46,544 bases of DNA from positions 1-46,544 of the forward strand of contig NZ_FNIX01000032.1 of NCBI RefSeq assembly GCF_900104175.1, given 5' to 3'. The position numbers were made by a program, and so were the translations under genes. The notes under the pieces are model-generated. The model was not told the DNA's origin and ran no database searches. It was given only the letters and a program-made list of their open reading frames with translations. Source of the stretch: Lentzea jiangxiensis (GTDB lineage: Bacteria > Actinomycetota > Actinomycetes > Mycobacteriales > Pseudonocardiaceae). Of the stretch, positions 1-7,515 are shown piece after piece (position 1 is the stretch's first letter; every line of letters begins with the position of its first letter).

Positions 1-270
1 CACCCCGACGTCCTGGACTGGGCCGCCGCCAACGACGTCGAGCTGGTGTTCCTGCCGACCTACTCCAGCTGGTTGAACTGGATCGAGGCCGAGTTCACCG
101 CCCTGCGCTACTTCGCCCTCAACGGCACCGACCACCGCAGCCACGCCGAGCAGAACGCCGCGATCGCGGCCTACATCCGCTGGCGCAACGCCCGCGCCCA
201 ACCCAAGACCGGCTTCGCCACCGACTCACCCATCCGCACCTGGACCCATTACCCGGCCAAGATTGCGTGA
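1..270 (+). CDS. IS630-type transposase, C-terminal part (cut by window edge)
   Basis: The frame is open from base 1 and encodes the last 89 residues of a DDE transposase. Visible are the segment VFLPTYSSWLNWIE, typical of IS630/Tc1-like enzymes, with the final catalytic acidic residue in the WIEAEF stretch, and a C-terminal tail rich in R/N/A. The N-terminal part and the other catalytic Asp residues lie outside the window. The gene ends just before a TA dinucleotide that separates it from an acyl-CoA ligase fragment, so this is the right part of an insertion sequence rather than a host gene. The family call rests on the recognisable C-terminal motif only. Confidence 0.85.
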   Translation, partial: HPDVLDWAAANDVELVFLPTYSSWLNWIEAEFTALRYFALNGTDHRSHAEQNAAIAAYIRWRNARAQPKTGFATDSPIRTWTHYPAKIA

Positions 271-280
271 CGCAGCACTA
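1..280 (+). mobile_element. Right end of an IS630-type insertion sequence
   Basis: Coding similarity to the acyl-CoA ligase on the minus strand stops at the TA dinucleotide at 279-280, immediately after the transposase stop codon. IS630 elements insert at TA, so this is the probable right boundary. The left end and target duplication are outside the window, so the terminal repeat cannot be confirmed. Confidence 0.6.
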
Positions 281-502
281 GGTCGGCGATGATCCACGCG
301 ATGCTGGTGCTGCCCATCAGCGCGACCCGGTCACCGCGTCCGAGGCCCAGCTCGCGCAACCCGAACGCCACGCGCGCCACGCGGTCCTGCAACTGCGCCC
401 AGGTCAGCGAGGCCCAGCCGCCGCCGACGCGGTACCGCATCGCCTCGGTGTCGGGCGTTTGGGTGACGCGGTCGCTCAACAGTCCGGAATCGACAATGCC
501 AC
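281..502 (-). pseudogene. Acyl-CoA synthetase (AMP-forming) N-terminal fragment, truncated by IS and frameshifted
   Basis: The minus strand encodes about 65-70 residues of the N-terminus of a long-chain acyl-CoA ligase: the SDRVTQTPDTEAMRYR segment, SLTWAQLQDRVARVA and LGRGDRVALMGSTS are typical of the first 80 residues of this family. The AMP-binding and adenylation core is missing because the IS630 end begins at about 280. The longest open frame starts at a TTG (479) without an RBS. A better start is the GTG at 502, preceded by an AGGGGGAG box, which reads VALSIPD and then falls out of frame by one base near 480. A missing C there would restore a continuous family-like N-terminus. The gene is therefore doubly broken. 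Before disruption it may have activated a fatty or polyketide starter acid; that is inference. Confidence 0.7.
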
Positions 503-674
503 GGTTGCTCCCCCTTGCGGGCTCTGTGGTCGTTCGCTCGATTCACGCCTTTTTCCCGGAAGCTGCCAAGAGGTCCCAGTCAGTGGTGTCAGGTTGCGAC
601 ACCGGGCCGATCTTGCGCCCCACGGACCGCATCCTGAGCGGCGTGCACCTCCCTTCGCGCGATCGGACCCCGGG

Positions 675-1787
675 ATGCTCATTGCCCACGTGACCGACTC
701 GTTCCACCCGCGGCTGGGCGGGATCGAGCATCAGGTCGTCGACCTGGCGACGCGGCAGGCCGCCGCGGGGCACGACGTGCACGTCGTCACGCGGCAGCTC
801 GCCGCATCCGGATCGGACGCCGGGTTTCCCTTCACCGTCCACCGCCTGCGCTCCGGCTGGGGTGCGCAGGGACGACTCAGGGCGGTTCTCGCGCCGCTGC
901 GTCCCGATGTGGTCCACGCGCACGTGAGCGTCGTGTCCCCGCTCGGCTGGGCCGGGGTGGACGTGGCGGTCGAGCTCTCCGTCCGGGCCGTCGTGTCGGT
1001 GCACTCGCTGTGGGTGGGGCCGGGTGTTCTCGCGGCGCGGCTGGCCGGGCTGAAGTCCTGGGCGCGCAATCAGGTGACGGTGGCGGCGGTCAGCTCGCTC
1101 ACCGCTGACCGCGTTCGCCGCACGTGCCCTGAACTGCCGGTTCACCTCGTACCGAACGGGATCGACGTCGGGTGGTGGCGGGTGCCGCACCCGCCGGATC
1201 GCTCCGGCGGGGTGCACGTCGTCGCCGTCGGCAGGCTGGTGTCCCGGCGGGAGCCGATGTCGTTGCTGAAGGCTGTCCGCGAAGTCGCCGGCAGTTCGGA
1301 CGTCCGCGTGACCATCGTCGGAGACGGACCGGAACGGGCGAAGGCGGAGGCGTACGCCCGGCGCTGCGGACTCGCGTCCGCGGTGTCGTTCGCCGGTGTC
1401 CTGCGCCGTACCGAGATCAGGGACCTGCTGGCCGGTGCCGATCTTTTCGTCAACCCGGCGCGGCGCGAGGCGTTCGGCGTCGCCACCGTGGAAGCGCTTT
1501 CCTCCGGCGTGCCGGTGGTCGCGATGGCGGAGTCCGGTGTGAACGACTTCGTGTGGCACGGCAAGAACGGGTTCCTGTGCGAGCCCGGCGTCGCCTTGGA
1601 GGACGGGCTGCGGGAAATGGTCACCAACCACGATCTGAGGCGCGGTATGGCGGAGTTCGCGGCGGCTCACCCGCTCGTCGTCTTCGACTGGCCAGGGGTG
1701 CTGGCCCGCTGGGACGCACTGTACGCATCGGGCAACGAGCGCACGGCTACGTCCGGTCCGCGATCACACCGTCCAAGTAGGATGTGA
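675..1787 (+). CDS. GT4-family glycosyltransferase (MshA-like GT-B fold)
   Basis: This 370-residue protein has the layout of a retaining GT4 enzyme. An N-terminal acceptor domain opens with IAHVTDSFHPRLGGIE. The linker carries VPNGID, and the C-terminal donor domain has VVAVGRL, VTIVGDGPE and the nucleotide-sugar motif RREAFGVATVEALSSGVPVV (E-x7-E). No signal peptide or membrane segment is seen, so it is cytosolic or peripheral. The start chosen is the ATG at 675, which gives the standard family N-terminus; the frame is open upstream but unlike the family, and no good RBS is visible. Its last 41 bases overlap the 3' end of the convergent hydrolase gene. A PIG-L deacetylase lies 1.7 kb downstream, the usual partner of GlcNAc-transferring GT4 enzymes, so GlcNAc transfer is a reasonable guess. 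The acceptor is unknown. Confidence 0.85.
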   Translation: MLIAHVTDSFHPRLGGIEHQVVDLATRQAAAGHDVHVVTRQLAASGSDAGFPFTVHRLRSGWGAQGRLRAVLAPLRPDVVHAHVSVVSPLGWAGVDVAVELSVRAVVSVHSLWVGPGVLAARLAGLKSWARNQVTVAAVSSLTADRVRRTCPELPVHLVPNGIDVGWWRVPHPPDRSGGVHVVAVGRLVSRREPMSLLKAVREVAGSSDVRVTIVGDGPERAKAEAYARRCGLASAVSFAGVLRRTEIRDLLAGADLFVNPARREAFGVATVEALSSGVPVVAMAESGVNDFVWHGKNGFLCEPGVALEDGLREMVTNHDLRRGMAEFAAAHPLVVFDWPGVLARWDALYASGNERTATSGPRSHRPSRM

Positions 1788-2583
1788 GATGAGCGGACAC
1801 GAGCTCGGGATTCCGGACGGGCGTGAGATGGCCGCCCTCCGGGATCACCAGCAGCGTCGCACCACGGATCGTCCGCGCCATCGCGGTTGTCGCCGCGAGC
1901 GGCACCCAGTTGTCCCGTTCCCCCGCGATGACGAGCGTGTTCCTGTCGTGGAACCGTTCCAGCCCCGGACGGTGGTCAGCGAACGAGGCCGCCGCCATGA
2001 ACGCCTCCGTCACCTCGGTCGGCACCTCGGGCAGGAACTTCGCGAGTCCGGCGCGGCGGAAGAGCGGGGTGAGCGCGCGACTCGTCCGGCGCGCCGCCGG
2101 GAGAACCTTCCGGATCAGGGCGACGGTGCGCCGCGCGGACACCTCGGAGAGCCGCATCCAGTGCTGTGCCAGGCCGTTCGGGACGCTGTTGATCAGCACG
2201 ACGCTCCGGACGAGGTCGTGGAACTTCTCGCCCAGCTGCTCGGCGAGTGCGGTGATCACCATCCCGCCCATCGAGTGACCCACGAGAATCACCTGCTCGT
2301 CCGGTGCAGCGGTCGTGAGCACCACGTGCAGGTCGCGGGCGAGCTGCACGATCGTCGCGGCAGCCGGCCTCGTCTCGCTGGAACCTCCATGCCCGCGGTG
2401 GTCGTAGAACACCATCCGCGCACGGCCGGTCAGCTCGCGGCGCTGTCGGCGCCAGAACCTGAGCGTGGTGTTGACGCCCGTGACGAACACGATCGTCGGC
2501 GCGCCCGGCTCGGCTTCCTGCGCCTCGACGTGCAGCGCCACACCGTCATCCGTGATCGTGCGGAGATTCTCGTGGATGGTCAT
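1747..2583 (-). CDS. Alpha/beta hydrolase
   Basis: A 278-residue cytosolic alpha/beta-hydrolase fold protein. The oxyanion region APTIVFVTG is near residue 30, the nucleophile elbow GHSMGG has Ser104, an acidic residue follows in AGERDNW and the catalytic His is in EGGHLTP near the C-terminus. The YDHRGHGGSS segment is typical of lipase/esterase-like members. The start ATG at 2583 lies 47 bp from the divergent permease gene. The 3' end converges on and overlaps the glycosyltransferase by 41 bp. Substrate cannot be read from the sequence; esterase or thioesterase-like activity is possible. No discrete thioesterase domain exists in the PKS genes, so a release role is conceivable but unsupported. 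Confidence 0.85.
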   Translation of the reverse strand: MTIHENLRTITDDGVALHVEAQEAEPGAPTIVFVTGVNTTLRFWRRQRRELTGRARMVFYDHRGHGGSSETRPAAATIVQLARDLHVVLTTAAPDEQVILVGHSMGGMVITALAEQLGEKFHDLVRSVVLINSVPNGLAQHWMRLSEVSARRTVALIRKVLPAARRTSRALTPLFRRAGLAKFLPEVPTEVTEAFMAAASFADHRPGLERFHDRNTLVIAGERDNWVPLAATTAMARTIRGATLLVIPEGGHLTPVRNPELVSAHLTSYLDGVIADRT

Positions 2584-2630
2584 TTCGGGAGTATGACACG
2601 AGATCGGGCCCGGACGAATGGAGTGACGAC

Positions 2631-3470
2631 GTGATCCCGGATGCCGTTGCGAGGCCGGTGGCTGTAATGGGACTCAAGGCGGAGTTGTTGCGCCACAAGA
2701 GGACCACGCAGACGCGCCTCACCTTCGCGCTGGCCGCGATCGTGCCGGTGCTGCTGGTTCTGACGTTCGCAGGGGCACCCGCGTCGGCGCCGTGGCTCGG
2801 TGGCGATATCGAGCAGCTCGCGACGGCGAGCGGCGGCAACTTCGCCATGTTCGTGCTGTTCGCGTCGTGTCGCCTGGCGCTGCCGATGATCGTCGCCGTC
2901 GCCTTCGGCTCAGCCATCGCGTCGGAAGCGTCCTGGCAAACGTTGAAGTACCTGCTGGCCCTGCCCGTGCCGCGCCACCGGCTGTTGTGGATCAAGGCAT
3001 GTAGCGCGTGGGTCAGGTGCGCGGCCGCGTTCGCCGTGGTGGCCGTGTCGGCGGTCGTGGCGGGAACTGTCGCGTTCGGCACGAGCGACGCCGTGAGTCC
3101 TCTCGGGGAAAGCGTTTCGTACGGGCAGTGCCTGCTGATGGCGGCCCAGATGATCGGCTACGAGCTCGTTCACCTGTTGTGGCTGGGAGGAGCGGCACTC
3201 GTGGTGAGCGTCTCGACCAACCGCACGCTGGTGGCGTGGGGATTGCCCCTCGCGGTGTCCAACCTGTCGCAGATCCTGGATGACCTCCCGCTGCCGGAGA
3301 GCGTGCGCGAGTTGCTGCCCAGCCACTTCGGGTTCGCCTGGCTGGACCTCACCAGCACCGATCCTGACTGGGCGAACGTCACGAAGGGGGCTCTGTCCGC
3401 GCTGCTCTACTTCGCGGCGTGCTACGCGTTGGCGCACCACATCTTCCGGAAGAAGGACATCACGTGGTGA
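2631..3470 (+). CDS. ABC-2-type transporter permease
   Basis: A protein of 279 residues (from GTG 2631) or 267 residues (from ATG 2667, MGLKAEL, the more family-like start). It has about six hydrophobic segments: around the LTFALAAIVPVLLVLTF stretch, RLALPMIVAVAFGSAIA, AAAFAVVAVSAVVAGTVAF, a central QMIGYELVHLLWLGG segment and two near the C-terminus. This is the layout of ABC-2 permeases that export lipids, glycans or drugs. The cytoplasmic stretch SEASWQTLKYLLALPVPRHRLLWIK with its 'LLALPVPR' turn is typical. No ATPase gene is visible next to it, so an ATP-binding partner would have to be encoded elsewhere. The stop overlaps the start of the PIG-L gene (GTGA), suggesting translational coupling. 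Confidence 0.75.
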   Translation: MIPDAVARPVAVMGLKAELLRHKRTTQTRLTFALAAIVPVLLVLTFAGAPASAPWLGGDIEQLATASGGNFAMFVLFASCRLALPMIVAVAFGSAIASEASWQTLKYLLALPVPRHRLLWIKACSAWVRCAAAFAVVAVSAVVAGTVAFGTSDAVSPLGESVSYGQCLLMAAQMIGYELVHLLWLGGAALVVSVSTNRTLVAWGLPLAVSNLSQILDDLPLPESVRELLPSHFGFAWLDLTSTDPDWANVTKGALSALLYFAACYALAHHIFRKKDITW

Positions 3471-4234
3471 CCTGCGTCTTCTTCCACGCCCACCCGGACG
3501 ACGAGGCACTGCTGACCGCGGGCACCATGGCGCGGCTCAGCTCGGAAGGGCATCGCGTGGTGCTCGTGGTGGCGACCGCGGGCGAGGCCGGACTGGTCGC
3601 GGACGGTGGGAATCCGGGTGTGCTGCGCCGGGCCGAGCTGCGGTCCTCCGCCGCGTTGCTCGGCTGCGATCGCCTGGTGGAGCTCGGTTATCCCGACTCC
3701 GGCCTGAGCGGATCCCCGACCGGCTTCTCGGCCCACGACCCGCACGAGGTCGCTCGCCGGCTCGCGGACGTCCTGCACGAGGAGGAAGCGCGGATGCTGA
3801 CTTCCTACGATCCGAACGGCGGCTATGGCCACCCCGATCATCGGCAGGTGCACCGGGTCGCGACGCTCGCCGCGAAGCTCGCGCGCACACCGATCCTTCT
3901 GGAGGCCACTGTGGACAGGACCTGGTACGCGCGCGGGTTGAAAGCCGCGCGGGTGGCAGGGGTCAAGGTACCGCCGGATACCGGTCAGGTGTACAGCTCA
4001 AGCTCCGAGATCACGCATCGGGTGGACGTGCGGCCGTGGCTGGCCGAGAAGCGCGCGAGCATGGCGGCGCACGCTTCGCAGGCGTCGTCTCGCGGCGGTG
4101 ACACGAGGACACTGGCCGTGCTGCTCAGGTTGCCGCGCCCGTTGTTCCGGCTGGCTTTGGGGACGGAGTGGTACGTGCGGCGAGAGATGCTCGCCGGTTC
4201 GCGGATGACGCACCCCTTGGCGGAGCTGTGCTGA
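3467..4234 (+). CDS. PIG-L family N-acetyl sugar deacetylase
   Basis: A 255-residue zinc-dependent deacetylase of the PIG-L/LmbE (MshB-like) family. The N-terminal metal-binding motif is clear: AHPDDEALLTAG, followed by VLVVATAGEAG, ELRSSAALLGCDRLVELGYPDSG and the second metal-site motif GHPDHRQVHRV. It is predicted to remove an N-acetyl group from a GlcNAc-type sugar in the cytosol. The start is the GTG at 3467 within the permease stop (GTGA); the adjacent GTG at 3464 is an alternative. The stop overlaps the ATG of the next gene (TGATG), so permease, deacetylase and YbhN-like genes are translationally coupled. With the GT4 gene upstream it could generate a free amino sugar on a glycosylated product or a mycothiol-like thiol; the substrate is not shown. 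Confidence 0.88.
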   Translation: MTCVFFHAHPDDEALLTAGTMARLSSEGHRVVLVVATAGEAGLVADGGNPGVLRRAELRSSAALLGCDRLVELGYPDSGLSGSPTGFSAHDPHEVARRLADVLHEEEARMLTSYDPNGGYGHPDHRQVHRVATLAAKLARTPILLEATVDRTWYARGLKAARVAGVKVPPDTGQVYSSSSEITHRVDVRPWLAEKRASMAAHASQASSRGGDTRTLAVLLRLPRPLFRLALGTEWYVRREMLAGSRMTHPLAELC

Positions 4235-5208
4235 TGCGGGTGCTTGCGTCGGTGGCGTCGCTCGTGCTCGCGCTGGTGTTGCTGGTGATCGTCCTGCCGG
4301 GCGTGTCCGGTGTGGACCTGCCGGCGATCGGCGCGGAGCTGGCGGATGTCGGGCCCGTGGTGCTGGCAGGGTTGCTCGTCCTGGCGATGGCGGTGATGTG
4401 GTGCGGCAACAACGTCATCACCGGCTCGTTGCCGGGAATGACGCAGTCGCAAGCGTTCCAGCTGGCCGCGGTCGGCACGGCGGTGGGCAACGTCGTGCCG
4501 CTCGGCGGCGTGGTCGGCACCACCACGGCGTTCCTGATGGGCACCAGCTGGGGCCACAGCGCGGTGGCGATCGGGGTGTCCGTGACGCTGACCGGCGTGT
4601 GGAACCTCGTCGGCCGCCTGTTGTTCCCGTTGCTCGTTCTGCTGTTGGCCGCCGGCTTCAGGTTCCACGCCGGCGACGAGGTGCTCTGGTACGGACTCGC
4701 GACCGCCGCCGTGCTGGCCGCCGGTGTGGTGGTGCTGACCCGCAGACGCACGGTCAGCCTGGTCACCCGGATGCTCACGCGCCTGCTCGGCGACCGGCGG
4801 GGAGGGGCGTTCCCCGGCGTCACTGACCTCGCGTTCACCGTGGCCAGGCAGAACTGGCAGCAGATGACCATCGCGACGTGTGCGGTGTCGGTGCTGCACG
4901 GCGTGCTGCTGTGGGCCTGCCTGGCCGCGGCGGGAACGCGGGTGGAGCTGGGCCTCGCGGTGGTGCTGTTCGCGGTCAACCGCATGCTCGCCCTGGTGGT
5001 GATCACGCCGGGAGCCACCGGTGTCACGGAGGGCGGCACCCTCGCCCTGCTGTTCTCCTGGGGTCACGGGGGGCCCGAGGCGGCGGCGGGCGTGCTGCTG
5101 TTCACCCTCTTCACCACCGTCCTGGAGTCGTTGGTAGGCGGCGTTTGCTGGTCGTGGTGGACCTTGCGGCGCACCAGGACGCCTCGCCGGGCTGTTGTCA
5201 GTGAGTGA
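4234..5208 (+). CDS. YbhN/LPG-synthase-type integral membrane protein
   Basis: A 324-residue, strongly hydrophobic protein with about eight membrane spans. The region VGTAVGNVVPLGGVVGTTTAF in the middle and the later MLALVVITPGATGVTEGG segment match the conserved 'N.(l)P.GG..g' and 'TPGg.G..E' signatures of the flippase-like domain of YbhN and lysylphosphatidylglycerol synthases. It lacks the soluble aminoacyl-transfer domain of full LPG synthases, so it is the membrane-only form. The ATG at 4234 overlaps the preceding stop. A role in moving a lipid-linked or glycosylated terpenoid across the membrane is plausible given its neighbours, but is inference. Confidence 0.75.
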   Translation: MRVLASVASLVLALVLLVIVLPGVSGVDLPAIGAELADVGPVVLAGLLVLAMAVMWCGNNVITGSLPGMTQSQAFQLAAVGTAVGNVVPLGGVVGTTTAFLMGTSWGHSAVAIGVSVTLTGVWNLVGRLLFPLLVLLLAAGFRFHAGDEVLWYGLATAAVLAAGVVVLTRRRTVSLVTRMLTRLLGDRRGGAFPGVTDLAFTVARQNWQQMTIATCAVSVLHGVLLWACLAAAGTRVELGLAVVLFAVNRMLALVVITPGATGVTEGGTLALLFSWGHGGPEAAAGVLLFTLFTTVLESLVGGVCWSWWTLRRTRTPRRAVVSE

Positions 5209-5215
5209 GGGGAAC

Positions 5216-6559
5216 ATGCCGAATCCTTCCGCCCGGATCTTCGAGCGACTCAGCACCGTCGAAGCTCCTTTCGCCCCGCAACGCCATTTCGCGGTCGCAC
5301 ACGTTCTCGGCGGTGGTATCTCGGGCCTTCTCGCCGCGCGGGTGCTGGCAGACCACGCCGACCGGGTGGTGATCGTCGAATCCGACGGTGCCGACGCCGG
5401 TTCGGCCGGCGAGGCACGCCCCGGGGTGCCGCAGGGTTATCAGGTGCACGCGTTGCTGCCGGGCGGGCAGCAGCAGCTCGAACGCTTTTACCCAGGACTG
5501 GTGGCGGAAGCTCTCGGCGCGGGCGCGGTCTGGTGTGATCCGGACCGGTTCATCGACCACGTGGACGGCGTGGCGCAGGTCACCACACCCAACGCGGCGG
5601 TCATGTCGAGCACCCGGCCGTTCCTGGAGCTGTTGATCCGGCGCCGCACCTTGGCGTTGCCGAACGTCCGGCTGGTCAATGGAAAAGCCATCGGGCTGCG
5701 GTACACCGGTGACGAGGTCGCGGCGGTGCGCTACCGGACCGGCACCGGTGAGATCGTCGCGAGCACCGATTTCGTCGTCGACGCCACCGGCCGGTCGAGC
5801 CGCGTCGGTGACTGGCTGGCCGAGGGCGGCTGGGCCGCACCGGAGCTCGAACGCCTTCAGGTCGACATCCGCTACCTGACCGCGCGGTTCGAGCGGTCCG
5901 CGGCCTGGACCGGACCGCTCACCGGCATCTGCCGCCGCTCGCCGGGGCAGGCGCCGGCCGAGCCGTTGAGAGGGGCGGCCGCCACGGCTGTCGAGGGCGG
6001 GCTGTGGTCGGTCATGGTGCACCACGAGGGAATCACCGCAGCCGACTTCGTCGAGCACTGCCGTGCGCTCCCGCCGATCTTCCAAGAGGCCGTCAGCGGG
6101 CGGATGGTCGGCGAGGTCGTGCCGTACCGCCATCCCGACAACCGGTGGCGTCACTTCGAGTCCGTGCAACGCTTTCCGGCCAGGCTTGTCGTCGTCGGTG
6201 ACGCCGTCGCGTCGTTCAACCCCGTCTACGGTCAGGGCATGTCGTCGGCGTCGCTGCACGCGTCCTGCCTGTCGGAGTTCCTGCGGTCGGGCCCTGATTT
6301 CACCGACCACGCGCGTCACTTCTTCGAGCTGCAGAAAGTCGTGGTCGAGGCGGCCTGGATCACGTCCTCAACCGGCGACCGGGCAGGGAGGAACAGGGAG
6401 GTGCGGCAGGTGCTGATCGCGGCTCTCCGGGACGTGCCGATCGGCACCGCTGTCCGGGCCGTCACGTTCCTGATGGCGCACCCGTCGACCCTGGCCGACC
6501 CGGATCTCGTGTCACGCGCGATGCGGGTCAACGGCACGCGCGCGCAGAGTTCCGTCTGA
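5216..6559 (+). CDS. FAD-dependent monooxygenase (PHBH/squalene-epoxidase-like)
   Basis: A 447-residue flavoprotein. It has a Rossmann dinucleotide motif GGGISG (residues 32-37) ending in an acidic beta2 (VVIVESD), a middle DATGRSSRVGDWL segment and the second FAD motif GDAVASFNPVYGQGM (Gly328-Asp329), all typical of group A flavin monooxygenases. Two-component or ferredoxin partners are not needed for this class; NAD(P)H and O2 are used. The start ATG at 5216 is preceded by a GAGGGGA box about 4 bases upstream; earlier in-frame codons overlap the previous gene without an RBS. It is followed 13 bp later by the terpene synthase gene, so it probably hydroxylates or epoxidises the terpene or its precursor. 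Substrate unknown. Confidence 0.85.
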   Translation: MPNPSARIFERLSTVEAPFAPQRHFAVAHVLGGGISGLLAARVLADHADRVVIVESDGADAGSAGEARPGVPQGYQVHALLPGGQQQLERFYPGLVAEALGAGAVWCDPDRFIDHVDGVAQVTTPNAAVMSSTRPFLELLIRRRTLALPNVRLVNGKAIGLRYTGDEVAAVRYRTGTGEIVASTDFVVDATGRSSRVGDWLAEGGWAAPELERLQVDIRYLTARFERSAAWTGPLTGICRRSPGQAPAEPLRGAAATAVEGGLWSVMVHHEGITAADFVEHCRALPPIFQEAVSGRMVGEVVPYRHPDNRWRHFESVQRFPARLVVVGDAVASFNPVYGQGMSSASLHASCLSEFLRSGPDFTDHARHFFELQKVVVEAAWITSSTGDRAGRNREVRQVLIAALRDVPIGTAVRAVTFLMAHPSTLADPDLVSRAMRVNGTRAQSSV

Positions 6560-6572
6560 TTGGAGATGTTCG

Positions 6573-7424
6573 ATGCCACGTGAGTCCGATTTGGCGCCGG
6601 AGGCGACGCACCCCGACACCCGGTTGCTCGAAGCCGACCTCGCCTCGTGGGTGCGCCGGGCTGGGCTGCCCGAGGACGAGGTGCTGCGGAACGGCGTGGC
6701 ACGGCTGACCGCCGGCGTCCTGCCGGCAGCGCGGACGGAACGTCTGATCGCGCTGGCCCGCTGGATCGCAGTGCTGTTCTGGCTGGACGACAGGTCCGAT
6801 CACGCCCAGGCGGATCCGGCGGAGGTCAGTGAGTCCTCCCGGTCGTTGCTCGCCGCGATGACCGGGGCCGACGGCGGAAGTCCTTTCGTGAGAGCGGTCG
6901 GCGAGGAATGGCGGGTCATCTGCGACCCCATGTCGGAGGCGTGGCGGGCGCGTGCGCTGAAAGCCTTCGCCTGGCACGGTGAGGCGCTCGCGGCGGAGGC
7001 CCGGCGCAGGCACCTCATGCCGACCTGGGCGACCTACGGCGACCTGAGGCCGTGGACGAACGGGGTGTTCCTGTACCACCTGATCGTGCACACCGCGAGC
7101 GACATCACGGCGTGGCGCAACGACATCGCCTCAGTGGCGCGTGAAGCCGTGTCCGGCGACGTGGAGAACCTCGTGCTCATCACGATGCGCACCGAGTCGT
7201 TGACGATGGAGCAGGCCGTGCGGCGGATCGACGACGAGATCTCAGTGCGCTGCGAGGACTACGTCGGTTACGAGCGACTGGCGCTGGAACAGGCTCGGAC
7301 GTGGTGCGCTCCCGAACGCATGGCGCTCCGGGTGGTGCTGAACGGCATCCGATCCGCACTCGCCGGACACGCGCGCTGGTTGAGCGAGTCCGGCCGTCAC
7401 ACCACCGCGGGTGTCGCACTTTGA
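6573..7424 (+). CDS. Class I terpene synthase (short form)
   Basis: A 283-residue protein with both metal-binding signatures of class I terpene cyclases. The aspartate-rich motif DDRSD is at residues 72-76 (LFWLDDRSDHA) and the NSE triad at Asn183-Ser187-Glu191 (NDIASVARE). It is about 40 residues shorter than most bacterial sesquiterpene or diterpene cyclases. The usual C-terminal RY pair that closes over diphosphate appears as RH (SGRHTT). It is predicted to ionise and cyclise a prenyl diphosphate in the cytosol with Mg2+. The NSE triad argues against a phytoene synthase, which has two DxxxD motifs. An RBS-like GGAG lies 7-8 bases before the ATG. It sits directly after the FAD monooxygenase and before the lycopene-cyclase-type gene in one operon. 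Chain length of the substrate cannot be told. Confidence 0.85.
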   Translation: MPRESDLAPEATHPDTRLLEADLASWVRRAGLPEDEVLRNGVARLTAGVLPAARTERLIALARWIAVLFWLDDRSDHAQADPAEVSESSRSLLAAMTGADGGSPFVRAVGEEWRVICDPMSEAWRARALKAFAWHGEALAAEARRRHLMPTWATYGDLRPWTNGVFLYHLIVHTASDITAWRNDIASVAREAVSGDVENLVLITMRTESLTMEQAVRRIDDEISVRCEDYVGYERLALEQARTWCAPERMALRVVLNGIRSALAGHARWLSESGRHTTAGVAL

Positions 7425-7426
7425 CA

Positions 7427-7453
7427 CACCGTTCCTGATCGGCTGGAACGGTG
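7427..7453 (+). terminator. Intercistronic hairpin after the terpene synthase
   Basis: A perfect 9-bp inverted repeat (CACCGTTCC / GGAACGGTG) with a 9-base loop follows the terpene synthase stop by two bases. No T-run follows, so it is more likely an attenuator or mRNA-stabilising hairpin than a full terminator. It splits the series into an upstream and a carotenoid-related downstream half. Confidence 0.5.
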
Positions 7454-7515
7454 GACGAGCCGCGAGCTAGCTTCAGGATCGCTCCAACGCCGCACTTCCA
7501 GACGGAGGCCCGCTG

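Noticed and set aside
6573..7424. Terpene synthase gene as a phytoene synthase supplying the carotenoid genes
   Set aside because: Has DDxxD and an NSE triad of class I cyclases rather than two DxxxD motifs.
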